Translations under genes and position numbers: made by a program | The notes under the pieces: model-generated | Database searches by the model: none | What the model was told of the DNA's origin: nothing | The model's input: only the letters and a program-made list of their open reading frames with translations | Origin: Betaproteobacteria bacterium | GTDB taxonomy: Bacteria; Pseudomonadota; Gammaproteobacteria; Burkholderiales; Burkholderiaceae_C | Length of the DNA stretch: 6,446 nucleotides | Assembly: GCA_025354965.1 (NCBI GenBank) | Contig: JANXLW010000336.1 | Span: forward strand, 1-6,446 | Direction: 5' to 3' | In this document: piece after piece, positions 5,802 to 6,446 of the stretch | Layout of the letters: each line of letters begins with the position of its first letter | Numbering within the stretch: the first letter of the stretch is position 1

Positions 5802-6299
5802 GTGCAACGGTTGCTATTCAGTTTTGCTGCTGCCAGTTCGATCACCGAATGGTCGGCTGTTGACGACTTCGTGATGGGAGGTTTGTCGCGTAGTCGGTTG
5901 CGCCATGATGCGGCCGGTTTCGCCTTCTTCGAGGGCCAGGTTTCGCTGCGCAACGGCGGCGGCTTTGCCTCGGTGCGCTCGCACCCGCGCGACCTGGGTG
6001 CCGACTCGCCCCGGCACTATCTGCTGGAGGTGTGCGGTGACGACAGACGCTATAAACTCAATCTGCGCACCGACGATAGCTTTGATGGCGTGAACTACCA
6101 GGCAAGCTTTGAAACAACCACTGGAATATGGACCACGGTGCGCTTGCCAGTGGCGGCCTTCGTGGCCAGCTTTCGTGGTCGCAGCCAACCGCAGGCAGCG
6201 GCTTTCGAGCCGCGGCGCCTGCGCCAGATGGGCCTCATGATCGCAGACCGGCAGGCCGGCCCATTTGCACTGCAATTGCGCTCGATTGCCGTGCAGTAA
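5802..6299 (+). CDS. CIA30 domain protein (complex I intermediate-associated protein 30 family)
   Basis: A 165-aa protein that is almost entirely one CIA30 domain, a galactose-binding-like beta fold. In eukaryotes the domain is found in NDUFAF1, an assembly factor of respiratory complex I; the role of short bacterial members is not established to my knowledge. Visible family motifs are W17-SAVDDFVMGGLS (17-29), the FFEGQVSLRNGGGFASVRS block (42-60) and the YKLNLRTDDSFDGVNYQ strand region (about 82-98), followed by a WTTVRLP strand. There is no signal peptide or membrane helix: the hydrophobic start reads as the first strand, so it is probably cytosolic. The start is uncertain. GTG 5802 leaves a complete domain and a 23-nt gap to the FKBP stop, but no ribosome site is visible; TTG 5811 is an alternative. 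It is probably co-transcribed with the FKBP gene. Its stop is one base from that of the opposing gene. No complex I gene lies in the window. Confidence 0.85.
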   Translation: MQRLLFSFAAASSITEWSAVDDFVMGGLSRSRLRHDAAGFAFFEGQVSLRNGGGFASVRSHPRDLGADSPRHYLLEVCGDDRRYKLNLRTDDSFDGVNYQASFETTTGIWTTVRLPVAAFVASFRGRSQPQAAAFEPRRLRQMGLMIADRQAGPFALQLRSIAVQ

Positions 6300-6300
6300 G

Positions 6301-6446
6301 CTAGACCCGCAGCGGTTCTTCCTGCATCGCTTCCATCTGCTCCTGGAGCATCAGGACCTGGCCCTGCCAGTAGTCGCTGGAGCCAAACCAGGGGAAGTTG
6401 ATCGGAAACGTCGGGTCGCTCCAGCGCCGCGCCAGCCAGGCGCTGT
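6301..6446 (-). CDS. C-terminal end of an unidentified protein, minus strand
   Basis: Reading the minus strand from the right edge gives 47 residues open to a TAG stop at 6303-6301. The peptide includes RRWSDPTFPINFPWFGSSDY (residues 6-25 of the visible part) and ends with a Met/Gln/Glu-rich helix (LMLQEQMEAM) and EEPLRV. The composition (three Trp, aromatic clusters, then an amphipathic helix) looks like real protein, not a shadow frame, and no plus-strand gene competes here. I do not recognise the family. The rest of the gene lies beyond the window, and it converges on the CIA30 gene with one base between stop codons. Confidence 0.7.
   Translation of the reverse strand, partial: SAWLARRWSDPTFPINFPWFGSSDYWQGQVLMLQEQMEAMQEEPLRV

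Noticed and set aside
5814..6275. 153-aa open frame on the minus strand opposite the CIA30 gene
   Set aside because: The plus strand carries the CIA30 motifs; the antisense peptide has no coherent domain.
1..6446. CRISPR array, mobile element, toxin-antitoxin or defence system
   Set aside because: No spaced direct repeats, transposase, integrase, nuclease or small toxin-like pair was seen; the genes are housekeeping or signalling types.

Overview
The window looks like ordinary chromosome from a GC-rich beta-proteobacterium. My best guess is Burkholderiales, Comamonadaceae-like (Rhodoferax/Polaromonas type). This rests on base composition, on protein family variants judged from memory, and on the mix of genes; no search was run. 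Seven genes lie on the plus strand and the tail of one lies on the minus strand. I see no tRNA, rRNA, CRISPR array, insertion sequence, prophage gene or origin.

Layout. Bases 1-1890 hold a tight two-gene unit: the 3' end of a PuuA/GlnA-like glutamine synthetase family ligase, then a class-III PLP aminotransferase whose start lies 8 nt after the ligase stop. The pair suggests a gamma-glutamylation/transamination route for an amine, but the substrate cannot be read from the sequence. The 93-nt gap at 1891-1983 is unusually dense. It carries an imperfect inverted repeat, a sigma32-like heat-shock promoter, a 7-bp GC-rich hairpin and a 7-bp AU-rich hairpin that ends two bases before the htpG start codon. 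Next come htpG (Hsp90 chaperone, 672 aa, with two insertions compared with E. coli) and, 25 nt later, a small DUF3144 protein. The likely htpG-DUF3144 transcript ends in a hairpin that overlaps the DUF3144 stop codon.

Bases 4419-5228 encode a small two-helix membrane diguanylate cyclase with intact GGDEF and I-site motifs. A well-formed sigma70-type promoter (5258-5286) then drives a secreted FKBP-type prolyl isomerase, followed 23 nt later by a CIA30-domain protein. The last 146 bases are the C-terminus of a minus-strand gene whose stop codon is one base from the CIA30 stop.

How the genes relate. HtpG and the periplasmic FKBP both assist protein folding, in different compartments and under apparently separate promoters. 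The diguanylate cyclase looks like an independent signalling gene. I do not see a new multi-gene defence or mobile system. The most interesting element is the htpG leader, where heat-shock transcription and a possible temperature-sensitive RNA structure may be combined.
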